This document shows, one piece after another, positions 6,916-7,475 of a stretch of 7,475 bases of DNA (its first letter is position 1; each line of letters opens with the position of its first letter). The position numbers and the translations under genes were made by a program. The notes under the pieces were generated by a model. The model was given only the letters and a program-made list of their open reading frames with translations. It was not told the DNA's origin and did no database searches. The stretch lies in contig CAIZYO010000137.1 in the NCBI GenBank assembly GCA_903937225.1, forward strand, positions 1 through 7,475, read 5' to 3'. The DNA comes from an uncultured Chloroflexota bacterium. Lineage in GTDB: Bacteria; Chloroflexota; Limnocylindria; Limnocylindrales; Limnocylindraceae.

Positions 6916-7079
6916 GGAGTACGCGTGAAGCGCACGACGCGTCTCGGCACGTCCCACCGAGCCTTCGCGCCGAAAAGATCTGTGCGTCGTGTGGTCGACC
7001 GTTCTCTTGGCGTCGGCGCTGGGCGAAGGTTTGGAGCGAGGTGAAGTACTGCAGCGATGCGTGCCGGTCCGCGAGGTGA
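6903..7079 (+). CDS. DUF2256 small four-cysteine (putative zinc-binding) protein
   Basis: This 58-residue protein is recognisable as the DUF2256 family by KICASCGRPFSWRRRW (25-40) followed by VKYCSDACR (47-55). The four cysteines C27, C30, C50 and C54 (C-x2-C-x19-C-x3-C) look like a small zinc ribbon, and the middle is rich in Arg and Trp. Its function is not known. From memory, DUF2256 genes often sit beside photolyase/cryptochrome genes, as here; that association is recalled, not computed. The GTG at 6903 is the only start codon I find in this frame between the photolyase stop and the family core. It lies five bases after that stop and has no good ribosome site, so coupling to phr is likely. 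A strong AGGAG (6915-6919) lies inside the gene and is placed for a different frame. The roughly 24-residue tail before the core is longer than in many members. Confidence 0.82.
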   Translation: MANKRSTREAHDASRHVPPSLRAEKICASCGRPFSWRRRWAKVWSEVKYCSDACRSAR

Positions 7080-7080
7080 G
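7073..7080 (+). promoter_or_regulatory. Ribosome-binding site of the MFS gene
   Basis: GAGGTGAG is a near-perfect anti-16S match. It ends two bases before the TTG at 7083 and overlaps the DUF2256 stop codon (TGA 7077-7079). It supports the unusual TTG start and tight coupling of the two genes. Confidence 0.75.
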
Positions 7081-7082
7081 CG

Positions 7083-7475
7083 TTGAGCCGTGAGCGTTTA
7101 GGGCACCCGGCGTGGCGGCGGATCGTTGCCGTCTACATTGCGGTGCAGTTCGCCGAGATCTTTGGCGTCAGCATCATCTACTCGTATCTCCCCATGGCGT
7201 TGGAGCGGGCTGGTGTGCCCATTGGCGAGATTGCATCACTGACCGGTCTCTCTATTGCAGGGCTCTTCGTCATCGGTGCACCGCAAGTACCGATCTGGCT
7301 CGCGATCGCTGAGTTGCGATCACGTCGACTCGTTATCGTGCGCAGCGGCCTCATCGCGCTAGCGGCGCTGATCGCCATTGCGCTCGCCGACCAGGCCTGG
7401 CAACTGGTTGGTGCAACGGTGGCGCTCGGCTTCTGGCTCGGCAACACCGGCGTGATGCTTGCCACGATTCGTGAA
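7083..7475 (+). CDS. MFS-type transporter, N-terminal part
   Basis: The 131 visible residues form four hydrophobic helices (about 14-37, 50-74, 83-102, 107-128) in the pattern of the first third of a major facilitator protein; the gene runs off the window. The start is TTG, giving MSRERLGHPAWRR; it is the first possible start after an in-frame stop and has the strong GAGGTGAG site. The cytoplasmic loop between helices 2 and 3 reads WLAIAELRSRRL (72-83). This is a degenerate form of MFS motif A (GxLaDrxGrr), with Glu77 in place of the Asp. The substrate cannot be told; drug or metabolite efflux is common for such proteins. It is probably co-transcribed with the DUF2256 gene, only three bases upstream. 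Another polytopic membrane family is possible because the C-terminal two-thirds are unseen. Confidence 0.7.
   Translation, partial: MSRERLGHPAWRRIVAVYIAVQFAEIFGVSIIYSYLPMALERAGVPIGEIASLTGLSIAGLFVIGAPQVPIWLAIAELRSRRLVIVRSGLIALAALIAIALADQAWQLVGATVALGFWLGNTGVMLATIRE

Noticed and set aside
6493..6957. 154-codon minus-strand frame over the end of the photolyase
   Set aside because: It overlaps the most conserved FAD-binding part of the photolyase and shows no family features.
2428..7475. A mobile island or defence system
   Set aside because: No integrase, transposase, terminal repeats, tRNA attachment site, toxin, nuclease or composition break is visible; all genes are metabolic, repair or transport families in uniform sequence.

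Overview
The window is gene-dense, high-GC bacterial chromosome (roughly 60% GC or more by eye). Gaps between genes are a few bases, apart from one 108-base divergent region, and GTG and TTG start codons are used. I see no rRNA, tRNA, CRISPR array, insertion sequence or phage gene. The lineage cannot be fixed from this sequence. PurA reads FEGAQGTLLD rather than the actinobacterial FEGSQATLLD form as I recall it. A compact free-living bacterium with a photolyase (for example a Chloroflexota or related high-GC freshwater lineage) is a guess only.

Left part, minus strand (1-2319): the purine pair purA (adenylosuccinate synthetase, complete) followed by purB (adenylosuccinate lyase, 3' end outside the window). 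PurA makes adenylosuccinate from IMP and aspartate; PurB cleaves it to AMP and also acts earlier in IMP synthesis. They are separated by only 10 bases. The purB GTG start lies in the loop of a perfect 7-bp mRNA hairpin, which suggests translational coupling.

Middle (2320-2427): the divergent promoter region. A good ribosome-binding site precedes purA. A -10-like TAGACT lies six bases before the ATG of the rightward gene, as expected for a leaderless transcript.

Right part, plus strand (2428-7475): five tightly packed genes. They are a FdhF/YdeP-type molybdopterin oxidoreductase, a MobA-like molybdenum-cofactor nucleotidyltransferase, a class I CPD photolyase, a 58-residue four-cysteine DUF2256 protein, and the start of an MFS transporter. 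The first two make functional sense together, because MobA-type enzymes finish the bis-MGD cofactor that such oxidoreductases bind. The photolyase and DUF2256 protein form a second natural pair. The transporter may just be a downstream rider.

No clearly new multi-gene system is visible; most genes belong to known families. The most interesting details lie at the gene junctions. At both purA/purB and phr/DUF2256 a short tandem duplication copies the start of the downstream gene, creating a tiny decoy reading frame that ends at or just after the true start.
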